Source: Pirellula sp. (GTDB lineage Bacteria > Planctomycetota > Planctomycetia > Pirellulales > PNKZ01). Taken from it: 64,000 nucleotides of DNA. The position numbers and the translations under genes are program-made. Location of the stretch: positions 1-64,000 of the forward strand of contig PNKZ01000012.1 of NCBI GenBank assembly GCA_013822735.1, in the 5' to 3' direction. The notes below the pieces were generated by a model, which was not told where the DNA came from, did not search any database, and saw only the letters and a list, made by a program, of their open reading frames with translations. Numbering within the stretch: position 1 is the stretch's first letter; each line of letters begins with the position of its first letter. This document shows, piece by piece, positions 36,658 to 44,700 of this stretch.

Positions 36658-36720
36658 CCATTTAGCCGCGGAGCTTGTCTCCGCGAGCCGAGCGCGGAGA
36701 CAAGCTCCGCGGCTAAATGG
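36658..36720. repeat. Perfect 28-bp inverted repeat between coxA and ctaA
   Basis: Two 28-base arms (36658-36685 and 36693-36720) are exact reverse complements around a 7-base spacer; the tips read CCATTTAGCCG...CGGCTAAATGG. No T tail follows. A weaker element with the same TTAGCC/GGCTAA ends lies at 39888-39941, so it appears to be a dispersed palindromic family rather than a terminator. In RNA it would form a very stable hairpin 17 bases past coxA. Confidence 0.9.
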
Positions 36721-36739
36721 ACGGAATGAAAATCAGAAA

Positions 36740-37795
36740 ATGTCGGACACCGCAATCAATTCGACGCCGTCGCGCTTGCCTCATCGGCTGGCGACGCTGC
36801 TCGTCTGCGCGGTGTTCCCGCTCATCTGGGTCGGCGGGCTCGTCACTTCGACCGACGCCGGCATGGCCGTGCCCGATTGGCCGAACACCTACGGCTACAA
36901 CATGTTCCTGTATCCGTTGGATTGGTGGATCACCGGTCCTTGGGACATCTTCGTCGAACACGGACATCGCCTCTTCGGCGCGCTCGTCGGCCTGCTCACC
37001 ATCGCGCTTTGCTGGTCGCTCTGGAAGAAGCAAGCCCCGGCGTGGTTGCAACGGCTCGCTTGGTTCTCGCTCGGCTTCGTCATCCTGCAAGGCGTGCTCG
37101 GCGGGATGCGCGTGGTGCTGGGCAAGCAAATGCTGGCCATGGTCCACGGCTGTGTCGGCCCCTTGTTCTTCGCGTTATCCGTCGCCCTCTGGCACTTCAC
37201 TTCGAGCAAGGCCGCGTCGACTGCGACCGCGCCGCCGACCGGAGCCGCGAAGCTTTTCCGCCTCGCGCTGATCACGACGCTGCTCGCCTACCTGCAACTC
37301 GTGCTCGGCGCCGTCGTCCGCCACACGCCGCACATGCCCGAGAGCGCGAGCCCCGGCTTGTTCCGCATCGCCGTGCTGCTGCATTTGTTTATGGCCGCCG
37401 TCCTCACGGTGCACGTCGTCTCCGTGTTCGCGCGCAGCCGTCGCGTCGCGGTCGACGTTGGAATGCCGTCGGTCTTTCGTCCGGCGACGTTCTTGCTCAT
37501 CGCGATCGTGCTTCAACTCACCCTCGGCGCCGGCACCTGGGTCGTCAACTACGGCATTCCCGATTGGGCCCAAACGCCCGTCGTCGGCGAATACGTCGTC
37601 CGGACGCGCAGTCCCCTGCAAACCGACATTACCACGGCGCACGTCGCCGTCGGCTCGTTGATCTTCGTGACCTCGCTCATCGTCACGCTCCGTGCGAAGC
37701 TGCTCTGCGGTCAGGCCGTCGCCGGTCGTCCGCTGCAAGCTTCCTCGGCCGCGTTCCTGATGTCGGGCTTCATGCTGCGAGGAGCCGCGACATGA
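36740..37795 (+). CDS. ctaA: Heme A synthase (COX15/CtaA)
   Basis: 351 residues from the ATG at 36740, with eight predicted membrane helices. The four conserved helix histidines occur in 'EHGHRLFGALVG', 'MVHGCVGPLF', 'LLHLFMAAVLTVHV' and 'TTAHVAVGSL'; 'TSTDAGMAVPDWP' is the canonical first-loop segment. Converts heme O to heme A by oxidising the C8 methyl group. Its stop overlaps the ctaB start (ATGA), so the two heme-modifying enzymes are translationally coupled. No strong ribosome-binding site is seen next to the upstream inverted repeat. Confidence 0.93.
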   Translation: MSDTAINSTPSRLPHRLATLLVCAVFPLIWVGGLVTSTDAGMAVPDWPNTYGYNMFLYPLDWWITGPWDIFVEHGHRLFGALVGLLTIALCWSLWKKQAPAWLQRLAWFSLGFVILQGVLGGMRVVLGKQMLAMVHGCVGPLFFALSVALWHFTSSKAASTATAPPTGAAKLFRLALITTLLAYLQLVLGAVVRHTPHMPESASPGLFRIAVLLHLFMAAVLTVHVVSVFARSRRVAVDVGMPSVFRPATFLLIAIVLQLTLGAGTWVVNYGIPDWAQTPVVGEYVVRTRSPLQTDITTAHVAVGSLIFVTSLIVTLRAKLLCGQAVAGRPLQASSAAFLMSGFMLRGAAT

Positions 37796-38745
37796 GTGCA
37801 GGCCTCATCACGCAAGAAGAACCGATCGTCGCTCAGACGCACGCCATCGCGCACGCTCATTCCCCGGCTCCGGCGCAAGTCGACGCCGCCGGCGGTTGGC
37901 GCGACTACCTCGAACTTACCAAGCCGCGCATCGCGGTGCTCGAACTGGTCACCGTCGCCCTCTCGGCGTTCACGGCCCGTTGGATGCTGCCGGATGCCGC
38001 GCTCTTGGGCTGGCTCCTTTCCGGTACGGCGCTGGTCGCCGCCGGAGCGAGTGCTTGGAATCAATGGCTCGAAATCGGCACCGACCTGCGGATGCGCCGC
38101 ACCGCCGAGCGTCCGCTGCCGGCCGGCCGGCTCACCCCTCGGCAAGTTGCGACATTCGGCTTCGTCACCACGATTGCCGGCGTCGCGCTTTTGGCGACGC
38201 AAGTCAACCCGCTCACCGCGGCCTTCGGTTTCGCCACGTGGTTCCTCTACGTCGTCGTCTACACGCCGATGAAGCGTTACACGTCGTTGAACACCGTCGT
38301 CGGCGCCGTTGCCGGAGCGATGCCGGTGCTGATGGGTTGGGCCTCGGTCGAGGGTTCGCTCAATCTCTCGGCCGCCTCGCTCTTCATGATCGTGTTCCTC
38401 TGGCAGTTTCCGCACTTCATGGCGATCGCCTGGATCTACCGCGAACAATACGCCAAGGCCGGGTTGCAAATGCTCACGGTCGTCGATCCCTCGGGCCGGC
38501 GCGCCGGAGCGCAAGCCGTGGTAACCGCGCTGATTTTGATTCCCGTAAGCCTGCTCCCGTCGGTCGTCGATTCGGCCGGACCGCTCTACTTTGTTTGGGC
38601 CTGCGGACTCGGCCTGGCGCAGCTGGCCTGCGCCGTGCGCTTCATGTCGCGGCTCGACGAACTCTCGGCCCGCATCCTGTTGCGCTCCTCGGTGATTTAT
38701 CTCCCTTCGCTGTTGCTCATGTTGATGCTGGGGCCTTACTCCTAA
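37792..38745 (+). CDS. ctaB: Protoheme IX farnesyltransferase (heme O synthase)
   Basis: 317 residues, starting inside the ctaA stop codon, with GGAG upstream. A His/Ala-rich N-terminal extension precedes a UbiA-type prenyltransferase fold. The first motif is 'NQWLEIGTDLRMRRTAERP', in which the first Asp of the usual N-x3-D-x3-D is Glu; the second region 'YTPMKRYTSLNTVVGAVAGA' is typical. It transfers farnesyl from farnesyl diphosphate to heme B, giving heme O for CtaA. About nine membrane helices. Confidence 0.94.
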   Translation: MSAGLITQEEPIVAQTHAIAHAHSPAPAQVDAAGGWRDYLELTKPRIAVLELVTVALSAFTARWMLPDAALLGWLLSGTALVAAGASAWNQWLEIGTDLRMRRTAERPLPAGRLTPRQVATFGFVTTIAGVALLATQVNPLTAAFGFATWFLYVVVYTPMKRYTSLNTVVGAVAGAMPVLMGWASVEGSLNLSAASLFMIVFLWQFPHFMAIAWIYREQYAKAGLQMLTVVDPSGRRAGAQAVVTALILIPVSLLPSVVDSAGPLYFVWACGLGLAQLACAVRFMSRLDELSARILLRSSVIYLPSLLLMLMLGPYS

Positions 38746-38749
38746 CAGA

Positions 38750-38798
38750 GCTAGAAGCTAGAGCCCAGAACCTAGAACTCCGAACCTCGAACCCTGAA
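38750..38798. repeat. Seven tandem 7-bp units ahead of coxC
   Basis: The 64-bp ctaB-coxC gap contains GCTAGAA, GCTAGAG, CCCAGAA, CCTAGAA, CTCCGAA, CCTCGAA and CCCTGAA in register (consensus CCTAGAA, period 7). The units have diverged but none has an insertion or deletion. Function unknown; the array ends 11 bases before the coxC ATG and occupies the place of its ribosome-binding site. Confidence 0.75.
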
Positions 38799-38809
38799 CG
38801 TTGCTTGCC

Positions 38810-39844
38810 ATGTCCCACGAAGCTCATGCCCCTGCCGCCGGTCACTTGAAGCTCCAATACCAGCCTGCGTTGCCGCTGCGCAACGGCAAGCTGTTTCTTT
38901 GGTTGTTTCTCTCGACGGAAATCATGTTCTTCGCCGGTTTGATCGGCATGTACATCGTGCTCCGCTTCGGCGCCACGGTTTGGCCCGTGCCGCACGCCGT
39001 GCACTTGAGCGAGCCGACCGGTGCGTTCAATACGTTCGTGCTGATCTGCTCGTCGGTCACGATCGTCTTGGCGCTGGAAGCCGCGAAGAAGAACAAATCG
39101 GACGCCGCGAAGTTTTGGTTGATCCTCACGCTGGCCCTCGGCTCGGTGTTCCTCGGCGTCAAGGCGCTGGAGTATCGCGCCAAGTTTGCCCACAAGATCG
39201 TTCCGACGATGCCGGGCAGCCCGATCTTCAACATCTATGAAAAGGCCGACCGCTACTACGGCTCGGCCGTGAAGTACCGCGCGGAAGAAATCTTGGACGG
39301 CGTGGCGGCGGAAGAAAAAGCGCTAGCCGCGAAGTACGACGCGATGGCCGCGGAAGTAGCCGACAAGAAACTGCCGCAGGCCGAAGCCGACGAACGCTTG
39401 AAGGCGATTGCCGACGAGCGGGCCAAGGAAACGGCGTCGCGCGAAGAAGGGGAAGACGGTTGGAAGAAAAAGAAAGAAGTCGTCAACCCGCTCCTTTCGG
39501 AAGCGAAGACGGTCAACCAGCCGGACATCCTCTACGGCTTGGCGGCCCGGATCATGCCGATGGCCGGGGCGCGCGACAAGCGTCACTTCCTCGGCTTGAA
39601 CGACACGTACCATTGGCTGAAAATGCCGATCGTCGTCCCGGGCGGCAACATGTGGGCCGCCACCTACTTCACGCTCACCGGCTTTCACGCCATCCACGTG
39701 ATCGTCGGGCTGATCGCGTTCGGCCTGATGATGCCGATGAAGTTTACGGCGGCGAATTGCGGCATCATTGAAAACGTCGGCCTCTATTGGCACTTCGTCG
39801 ACTTGGTTTGGATCTTCCTGTTCCCGATTCTGTATCTGTTCTGA
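38810..39844 (+). CDS. coxC: Cytochrome c oxidase subunit III with large charged insertion
   Basis: 344 residues from the ATG at 38810, about 80-140 longer than typical bacterial subunit III. Membrane helices at about 27-52, 72-92 and 100-122 are followed by roughly 150 hydrophilic residues (123-275) rich in Ala, Lys and Glu, containing a probable coiled coil ('[20 protein letters not shown]'). The fold resumes at '[21 protein letters not shown]', the conserved helix of the family, and ends with '[18 protein letters not shown]'. Subunit III stabilises the oxidase core and proton uptake. The insertion may contact partner proteins of the locus. Confidence 0.9.
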   Translation: MSHEAHAPAAGHLKLQYQPALPLRNGKLFLWLFLSTEIMFFAGLIGMYIVLRFGATVWPVPHAVHLSEPTGAFNTFVLICSSVTIVLALEAAKKNKSDAAKFWLILTLALGSVFLGVKALEYRAKFAHKIVPTMPGSPIFNIYEKADRYYGSAVKYRAEEILDGVAAEEKALAAKYDAMAAEVADKKLPQAEADERLKAIADERAKETASREEGEDGWKKKKEVVNPLLSEAKTVNQPDILYGLAARIMPMAGARDKRHFLGLNDTYHWLKMPIVVPGGNMWAATYFTLTGFHAIHVIVGLIAFGLMMPMKFTAANCGIIENVGLYWHFVDLVWIFLFPILYLF

Positions 39845-39887
39845 CGCCGATAAATAGACGCTGATAAAGAGACGATATCCCAACATC

Positions 39888-39941
39888 GCTTAGCCCCGCC
39901 GGCCGCGGCGGGGAAACGCCGCGTGGCCGCGGCGGCTAAGC
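39888..39941. repeat. Imperfect palindromic element before coxD
   Basis: GCTTAGCC...GGCTAAGC termini enclose GC-rich arms (CCGCGGC variants) with mismatches around a GAAA loop. It shares the TTAGCC/GGCTAA tips of the coxA-ctaA palindrome, so both may belong to one dispersed family. Confidence 0.65.
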
Positions 39942-39963
39942 AAGATAGTAAGCGACTAATACC

Positions 39964-40452
39964 ATGAGCGATCACTCCCACGACACGCACGCCGCCCCGA
40001 CTCACGATGCGCACGGATCCGGCGCCCACGGTCACGACGACCACGGCGGCATCGGGCTCTACGTGAAGATCTTCGTCGCCCTCTGCGTGCTCACCGGCGC
40101 GTCATTTTTCACCTATAGCGACGCGTGGCCGTGGCACGATAAGCCGGCCGTCGGTTGGGCGTTCATGATGGCGGTCTCCTGCACCAAGGCGCTCTTGGTC
40201 ATGATGTTCTTCATGCACTTGATTTGGGAAGCCGACTGGAAATACGTGCTGACGATTCCCGCTTCGTTCATGTCGCTCTTCCTCGTCGTGGCTTTGATTC
40301 CCGACGTCGGGATGCGCGTGCACGGCAACTACGGATACTCCCATTCGCCGAGCCGGATGGAGTATGTCGGACAACCGTCGGACACCGAGGCCTTGGTGCA
40401 TGCCTCGCTGCCGTACGCCGACGGAGAAGGACACGGGGGCGCAAAGCACTAA
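39964..40452 (+). CDS. Cytochrome c oxidase subunit IV family protein
   Basis: 162 residues. A His/Asp-rich N-terminus (about 30 residues, 'HSHDTHAAPTHDAHG') precedes three membrane helices (about 32-52, 64-84, 92-112) of the prokaryotic COX IV/CyoD type; 'KALLVMMFFMHLIWE' is the characteristic middle helix. The C-terminal 50 residues are hydrophilic. It is a small accessory subunit that stabilises the CuB-heme a3 centre in related oxidases. The His-rich head recalls that of CoxA and may bind copper during assembly (inference). Confidence 0.85.
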   Translation: MSDHSHDTHAAPTHDAHGSGAHGHDDHGGIGLYVKIFVALCVLTGASFFTYSDAWPWHDKPAVGWAFMMAVSCTKALLVMMFFMHLIWEADWKYVLTIPASFMSLFLVVALIPDVGMRVHGNYGYSHSPSRMEYVGQPSDTEALVHASLPYADGEGHGGAKH

Positions 40453-40468
40453 GTTTCCCTCTCTCTAA

Positions 40469-40605
40469 GGGAACGCCGTTGCTCGTTGTGGGGAATACCC
40501 CGCGCGGCGTTCCGCCGGTCGCTCTTTAGGATCTCACTGTAGGGAACGCCCTCCGTGGCGTTCCGCTGGTCGCGTTCAGGGAGCGAACGCCGCAGCAGGC
40601 GTTCC
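40469..40605. repeat. Triple GGAACGCC/GGCGTTCC hairpin cluster
   Basis: Three inverted repeats in a row: GGGAACGCC (40469) to GGCGTTCC (ending 40513); GGAACGCC-CTCCGT-GGCGTTCC (40543-40564); GAACGCC-GCAGCA-GGCGTTC (40585-40604). They fill the gap between coxD and the ABC ATPase gene. The sequences between them are also partly similar (CCGCCGGTCGC, CCGCTGGTCGC). A dispersed REP-type family is likely. Confidence 0.75.
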
Positions 40606-40628
40606 AAAAAACTTCGGCTCCCACGTTT

Positions 40629-41603
40629 ATGACCACGCCCGCCGCAGTCGAGATTGCTCAGGTTACGCATCGCTACGGCACGCGTACGGCGCTCGACGGC
40701 GTCGAGTTCACGGTCGCCTCCGGGGAAATCTTCGCGCTGCTCGGCCCCAACGGCGGCGGCAAGACGACGCTCTTCCGGCTGCTCTCGACCCTCATTCCGC
40801 TGCAGGCCGGCGCCATTCGCCTGCTCGGCTTCGACGTGGCCCGTGATACGCACGCCGCGCGGCGCTCGATGGGGGTGGTGTTTCAAGCGCCGAGCCTCGA
40901 CAAGAAACTCACGGTCACCGAGAACCTAATTCATCAGGGACATCTCTACGGACTTTCCGGCCATGCGTTGCGCGAGCGCGTCGACGAGATGCTCGCGCGC
41001 TTGCGCTTGAGCGATCGTCGCGACGATCGAGTCGAAACGCTCTCGGGCGGCTTGCGTCGCCGCGTCGAACTCGCCAAAGGAATGCTGCACGAGCCGCGCG
41101 TGCTCGTGCTCGACGAACCGAGTACGGGGCTCGATCCCGGTGCGCGGAGCGACCTGTGGGAATACCTGCGCTTGATCCGGAAAGAGCAGGGGGTGACGAT
41201 TCTGCTCACCACGCATTTGCTGGAAGAGGCCGAGAAGGCGGACCGGCTGGCGATTCTCGACCGAGGAAAGCTCGTGGCCCTCGATACGCCGGACAACTTG
41301 CGCGCGACCGTCGGCGGCGATACGCTCTCGCTCGAAAGCGACGAGCCCGAAGCGCTGGTCGCGGGCATTCGCGAACGCTTCGGCTGGGAAGCGCGCCGAT
41401 TCGACGACGTCGTAAGATTAGAACAGCCCGAGGGGCACCGCTTGGTGGCGCAACTTGTGGAAGCGTTTCCGGGGCGGATTAAGGCGATCACGCTGGGTAA
41501 GCCGACGCTGGAAGACGTGTTCATCGCGCGGACCGGACATCGCTTCTTAAGCGCAGAGCCGGCGCCTGTAGCAACGACCAAGAAGCGGAGGCACGCCGGA
41601 TGA
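40629..41603 (+). CDS. ABC transporter ATP-binding protein (ABC-2 exporter type)
   Basis: 324 residues. All nucleotide-binding motifs are present: Walker A 'GPNGGGKTT', signature 'LSGGLRRRVELA', Walker B 'VLVLDEPSTGLDP' and H-loop 'TTHLLEEAE'. The C-terminal ~100 residues follow the DrrA/NodI/CcmA-like pattern. Its last codons overlap the permease gene (ATGA). The pair sits inside the cytochrome oxidase locus between coxD and sco, so a role in oxidase biogenesis, for example export of a copper-site precursor as proposed for NosF/NosY, is plausible but unproven. Confidence 0.92.
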   Translation: MTTPAAVEIAQVTHRYGTRTALDGVEFTVASGEIFALLGPNGGGKTTLFRLLSTLIPLQAGAIRLLGFDVARDTHAARRSMGVVFQAPSLDKKLTVTENLIHQGHLYGLSGHALRERVDEMLARLRLSDRRDDRVETLSGGLRRRVELAKGMLHEPRVLVLDEPSTGLDPGARSDLWEYLRLIRKEQGVTILLTTHLLEEAEKADRLAILDRGKLVALDTPDNLRATVGGDTLSLESDEPEALVAGIRERFGWEARRFDDVVRLEQPEGHRLVAQLVEAFPGRIKAITLGKPTLEDVFIARTGHRFLSAEPAPVATTKKRRHAG

Positions 41604-42508
41604 GCCTGGCACCTCCCGTGAAACCGATCGCACCGGAAATCGCCTCCGCGACGGCGCCGATGGTCGGCGAACGTCCGTGGCTCGTAGTTTGGACGTTGTG
41701 CAAGCGCGAGCTCGTTCGATTCTTTCGTCAACGCAATCGCGTGGTCGGAGCGATCGGTCAGCCGATTATTTTTTGGTTGCTCTTCGGGGCGGGGCTCGGC
41801 CCGTCGTTTCGCATGCCGCAAACGGTGCCCGCCGCAGGCGATAACACTGTGCCGGGTGCCGACGCCGCCGCGTCAGTCATCAGCTACAGCGAATACTTCT
41901 TTCCCGGCACGCTCTCGCTGATTCTGCTCTTCACCGCGATCTTCACGACGATCTCGATTATCGAAGATCGCCGCGAAGGTTTTCTGCAGTCGGTGTTGGT
42001 GGCCCCCATTTCGCGCTGGAGCATGGTGCTCGGCAAGCTACTCGGCGGCTCGCTTATTGCGCTGGTGCAGGGAATGATTTTCTTCCTGCTCGGGCTCACG
42101 CTCGGCCTGCACTACTCGCCGACGATGGTCTTGGCCGTCGCCGGGTTTAGCTTCCTCTGTTCGTTCACCCTTACGGCGCTAGGATTTCTTATCGCTTGGC
42201 GGATGGATTCGACGCAGGGGTTCCATGCGGTGATGAGCGTGTTTTTAATGCCGATGTGGCTCTTGTCCGGCGCGTTCTTCCCCGGAGAGGGGTGGCTCAG
42301 GTGGGTCATGATGGTGAATCCGATGACCTACATGACCGCGGGACTGCGCCATTTGCTATACCTGAATGTGGAGAACGGCGCGGCGATGCTGCCGCCGCAT
42401 CTCCCTTCGCTGCCCCTGTGCTTGATCGTCACGTCGCTGCTGGCCGCGGGCCTATTTGCTTTGGCCGTTCGGATGTCGGCGGCGCGTACGACGGGAGATT
42501 TGTTATGA
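41600..42508 (+). CDS. ABC-2 type transporter permease
   Basis: 302 residues, six membrane helices. The N-terminal amphipathic part ('WTLCKRELVRFFRQRNRVVG') and 'GTLSLILLFTAIFTTISIIEDRREGFLQSVLVAP' are typical of the ABC-2 permease family, as is 'MWLLSGAFFPGEGWLRWVM'. It overlaps the ATPase upstream and the sco gene downstream by 4 bases on each side, so all three are translationally coupled. The substrate is unknown. Confidence 0.9.
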   Translation: MSLAPPVKPIAPEIASATAPMVGERPWLVVWTLCKRELVRFFRQRNRVVGAIGQPIIFWLLFGAGLGPSFRMPQTVPAAGDNTVPGADAAASVISYSEYFFPGTLSLILLFTAIFTTISIIEDRREGFLQSVLVAPISRWSMVLGKLLGGSLIALVQGMIFFLLGLTLGLHYSPTMVLAVAGFSFLCSFTLTALGFLIAWRMDSTQGFHAVMSVFLMPMWLLSGAFFPGEGWLRWVMMVNPMTYMTAGLRHLLYLNVENGAAMLPPHLPSLPLCLIVTSLLAAGLFALAVRMSAARTTGDLL

Positions 42509-43221
42509 ACCATTTGGCCGTCAAGATTTGGCTTTCGGTGTTGCTGCTCGCGTCGGGCGCGTATGCAAGCGTGCTCGTGTATCGTTCGTTCCGCGGCATG
42601 GAAGAGGAGGTCGACTACAAGGCCGACTTGAATCTGAAGCCGCTGCGGCCGATCGGCGAATTTCAATTCACTGAACGGAGCGGCAAAGAGATTAAGCTCG
42701 GCGACTTGGAAGGGCACGTCACCGTGATCAACTTCTTCTTCGCCAACTGCCCGGGCACGTGCCGGGTGCTGAACCAAAAGGTGGCCGACCTGCAAAAGGA
42801 GTTTGCCAAGGAAGACGTGCGTTTCGTCAGCATTACGATTGATCCGGCGGCCGATACGCCCGAGCGACTCACGAAGTACGCACACGACTTCACCGGCGAC
42901 GGCGACCAATGGTGGTTTCTCACCGGGCCGCTGCGCGACACGCAAGAGCTCGGGCGGTCGTTGCGTTTGACGGCCGTGGGGGTCGACGAATTCGGTCGCC
43001 CCACGCATACGGATGAGATCGTGGTGCTCGACCGTGCGGGAGTGGTGCGCGGCGCGTTTGACCATCGCGATGCGACGAAGTTGGAGAAGGCCCGCGAGAA
43101 GATTCGCGACTTGCTGGAAGAGAAAGCGCCGGCGCCTGCGGCAACGGCGGCACCTGCGGCAACCGCGAAACCTTCGGCGACTCCGACGGCGACCGCAACG
43201 GCCACGGCGGACAAGAAGTGA
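42505..43221 (+). CDS. Sco1/SenC copper chaperone for the CuA site
   Basis: 238 residues from the ATG overlapping the permease stop. One N-terminal membrane helix (about 6-24) anchors a thioredoxin-fold domain with the copper-binding Cys82-Pro-Gly-Thr-Cys86 and a His at about 168 ('THTDEIVVLD'). The C-terminal 35 residues are an Ala/Pro/Thr low-complexity tail. Sco proteins insert copper into, or reduce the cysteines of, the CuA centre of subunit II, encoded 8 kb upstream in the same locus. Confidence 0.93.
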   Translation: MNHLAVKIWLSVLLLASGAYASVLVYRSFRGMEEEVDYKADLNLKPLRPIGEFQFTERSGKEIKLGDLEGHVTVINFFFANCPGTCRVLNQKVADLQKEFAKEDVRFVSITIDPAADTPERLTKYAHDFTGDGDQWWFLTGPLRDTQELGRSLRLTAVGVDEFGRPTHTDEIVVLDRAGVVRGAFDHRDATKLEKAREKIRDLLEEKAPAPAATAAPAATAKPSATPTATATATADKK

Positions 43222-43688
43222 TGTTGCCTGCAACCTTGTTGTTCGCACTCAGCTATCGCGATCTGCCGAGCATCAACGCGGCGCTCAATGCGCTGGCGGC
43301 GGTGTTGCTCGTGGTCGGCGTGCAGCTGATTCGCCGGCGCAGAGAGACGGCGCACAAGCGCACGATGCTCGCGGCGTTCGGCGTGAGCGTGGTGTTTCTG
43401 GGGTGCTATCTGGCGTACCACCAGCTGCTCTACATGAACGAAGGATCGCACGGCAAAGCGTTCGCGGGACCTTCGACGCTGCGGCCGGCATACCTCGCGC
43501 TCTTAATCTCGCACGTGCTGCTGGCGATGGCCGTGCCGGTGTTGGCGCTCATCACGATCTACCACGGCTACCGGGACAATCGGGCCAAGCACCGGCGGAT
43601 CGCCCGCTGGACCTACCCGATATGGCTGTACGTATCTATAACCGGCGTCGTGATTTACGCGCTGCTGTACCATGTCTATCCCGGCTGA
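43221..43688 (+). CDS. DUF420 membrane protein
   Basis: 155 residues from the ATG that shares its A with the sco stop; a GTG one codon earlier is possible. Four membrane helices with the DUF420 pattern 'INAALNALAAVLLVVGVQLIRRRRETAHKRTML', conserved His in 'LAYHQL' and 'ISHVLLA', and 'HRRIARWTYPIWLYVSITGVVIY'. In Bacillus a DUF420 protein (CtaM) is needed for heme-copper oxidase maturation, which fits this location. Confidence 0.88.
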   Translation: MLPATLLFALSYRDLPSINAALNALAAVLLVVGVQLIRRRRETAHKRTMLAAFGVSVVFLGCYLAYHQLLYMNEGSHGKAFAGPSTLRPAYLALLISHVLLAMAVPVLALITIYHGYRDNRAKHRRIARWTYPIWLYVSITGVVIYALLYHVYPG

Positions 43689-43753
43689 ACCGAGCGGCCT
43701 ATAATCGAAGAACGATGCACGAGCTCTTGCATATCAGGTTCGACTCCCCGATC

Positions 43754-44059
43754 ATGTCGCACTTTCGCAACATCACGTTCGCAATCTTGCTCGCTCTCGG
43801 GAGCCTTGCACTGCCGACGGCCGCGCACGCTTGCCCGGGTTGCGCGGAAGCCCAAGCGGGGCAAGGGCCCGGCCGTGTGAACATCGTCCGCGGCTATCAA
43901 CTCAGCATCATCTTCATGATGGCGATGCCGTTTCTGATCGTCGGCAGCTTCGGCGGCTACGTGTATTACACGATGTACCACGGCCGCGGCGAAACGGATG
44001 CCGCACCGCCTTCGACCGACGCGGAAGAGACGACGCCGTCGGCCTCGAACGACGAGTAA
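43754..44059 (+). CDS. Small CPGC-motif membrane protein at the end of the oxidase locus
   Basis: 101 residues from the ATG at 43754; an in-frame ATG at 43715 with a GAAG upstream is an alternative. A signal-like helix ending Ala-Ala-His-Ala precedes Cys27-Pro-Gly-Cys30, exposed on the outer side, then a second helix 'LSIIFMMAMPFLIVGSFGGYVYY' and an acidic Thr/Ser tail. A Cys-x-x-Cys next to a membrane helix beside sco and DUF420 genes suggests a copper or thiol-redox accessory factor. I do not recognise a named family. Confidence 0.75.
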   Translation: MSHFRNITFAILLALGSLALPTAAHACPGCAEAQAGQGPGRVNIVRGYQLSIIFMMAMPFLIVGSFGGYVYYTMYHGRGETDAAPPSTDAEETTPSASNDE

Positions 44060-44070
44060 CCGCTACACGG

Positions 44071-44478
44071 TCAGCTTTTTTGCGGCGGCTCGGCTTGGGG
44101 ATCTAGATACTGATCCATGCCCAGCCAGAGGCTGCGTGCGTAGCGGAAGAACCAAAGGGGAAACAGCACGCAAAAGGCGAGGCTGCCCCAAAACAGCATC
44201 CGGCTCTGCCCGTGCCCCGTGGCCATCGCGATGACGTACGTAACGGTGATCGCCATCGCCGTGAGGCCGTAGTTGATGTAGATCGAGCCGAGATAGAAGC
44301 CCGGCTCGCGACGGAAGTCGAGCGCACATTCGCTACACCGCTCGTGCATGCGAATCCAGGTCGTGAAGAGCTTCCCCTTGCCGCAGCGCGGGCAGCGGAG
44401 CCGCAAGCTGCGCACGATGCGGAGCAGGAAGCCGGCGGGCGGATAGCGCGGCGGAGCAACGGGGGACGGCGACGACAT
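44071..44478 (-). CDS. DUF983 family zinc-ribbon membrane protein
   Basis: 135 residues from the ATG at 44478. A zinc ribbon (Cys29, Cys32, Cys48, Cys51: 'RCPRCGKGKL', 'RCSECALDF') is followed by the family signature 'REPGFYLGSIYINYGLT' and two membrane helices. DUF983 genes often neighbour cytochrome oxidase genes in bacteria; the function is not established. It is convergent with the CPGC gene, 11 bases apart, and closes the respiratory locus. Confidence 0.88.
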   Translation of the reverse strand: MSSPSPVAPPRYPPAGFLLRIVRSLRLRCPRCGKGKLFTTWIRMHERCSECALDFRREPGFYLGSIYINYGLTAMAITVTYVIAMATGHGQSRMLFWGSLAFCVLFPLWFFRYARSLWLGMDQYLDPQAEPPQKS

Positions 44479-44700
44479 GGGGGCGGTTCCAAGTTTTGCT
44501 AAGCCGACGGTTGCGAGAAACCACACGCCTCGCGGCTGCGGACGCTCGCCGTATTTGACCCCGCCGGCAAACGCCGTCAACCGGTGCCAAAGCGTCGCTC
44601 TACAGCGCATGTATTCCTTGCGGGGGATCGGCTATAAAGGGGACGCCGGGCCGCGTCGTGCTCGCGGACTTTCTTCGTTCTTGCTCATTTCGTTGCGTAC

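Noticed and set aside
36658-36720. Intrinsic terminator after coxA
   Set aside because: The stem is perfect, but no T run follows on either strand and a related palindrome lies elsewhere, so a dispersed element fits better.
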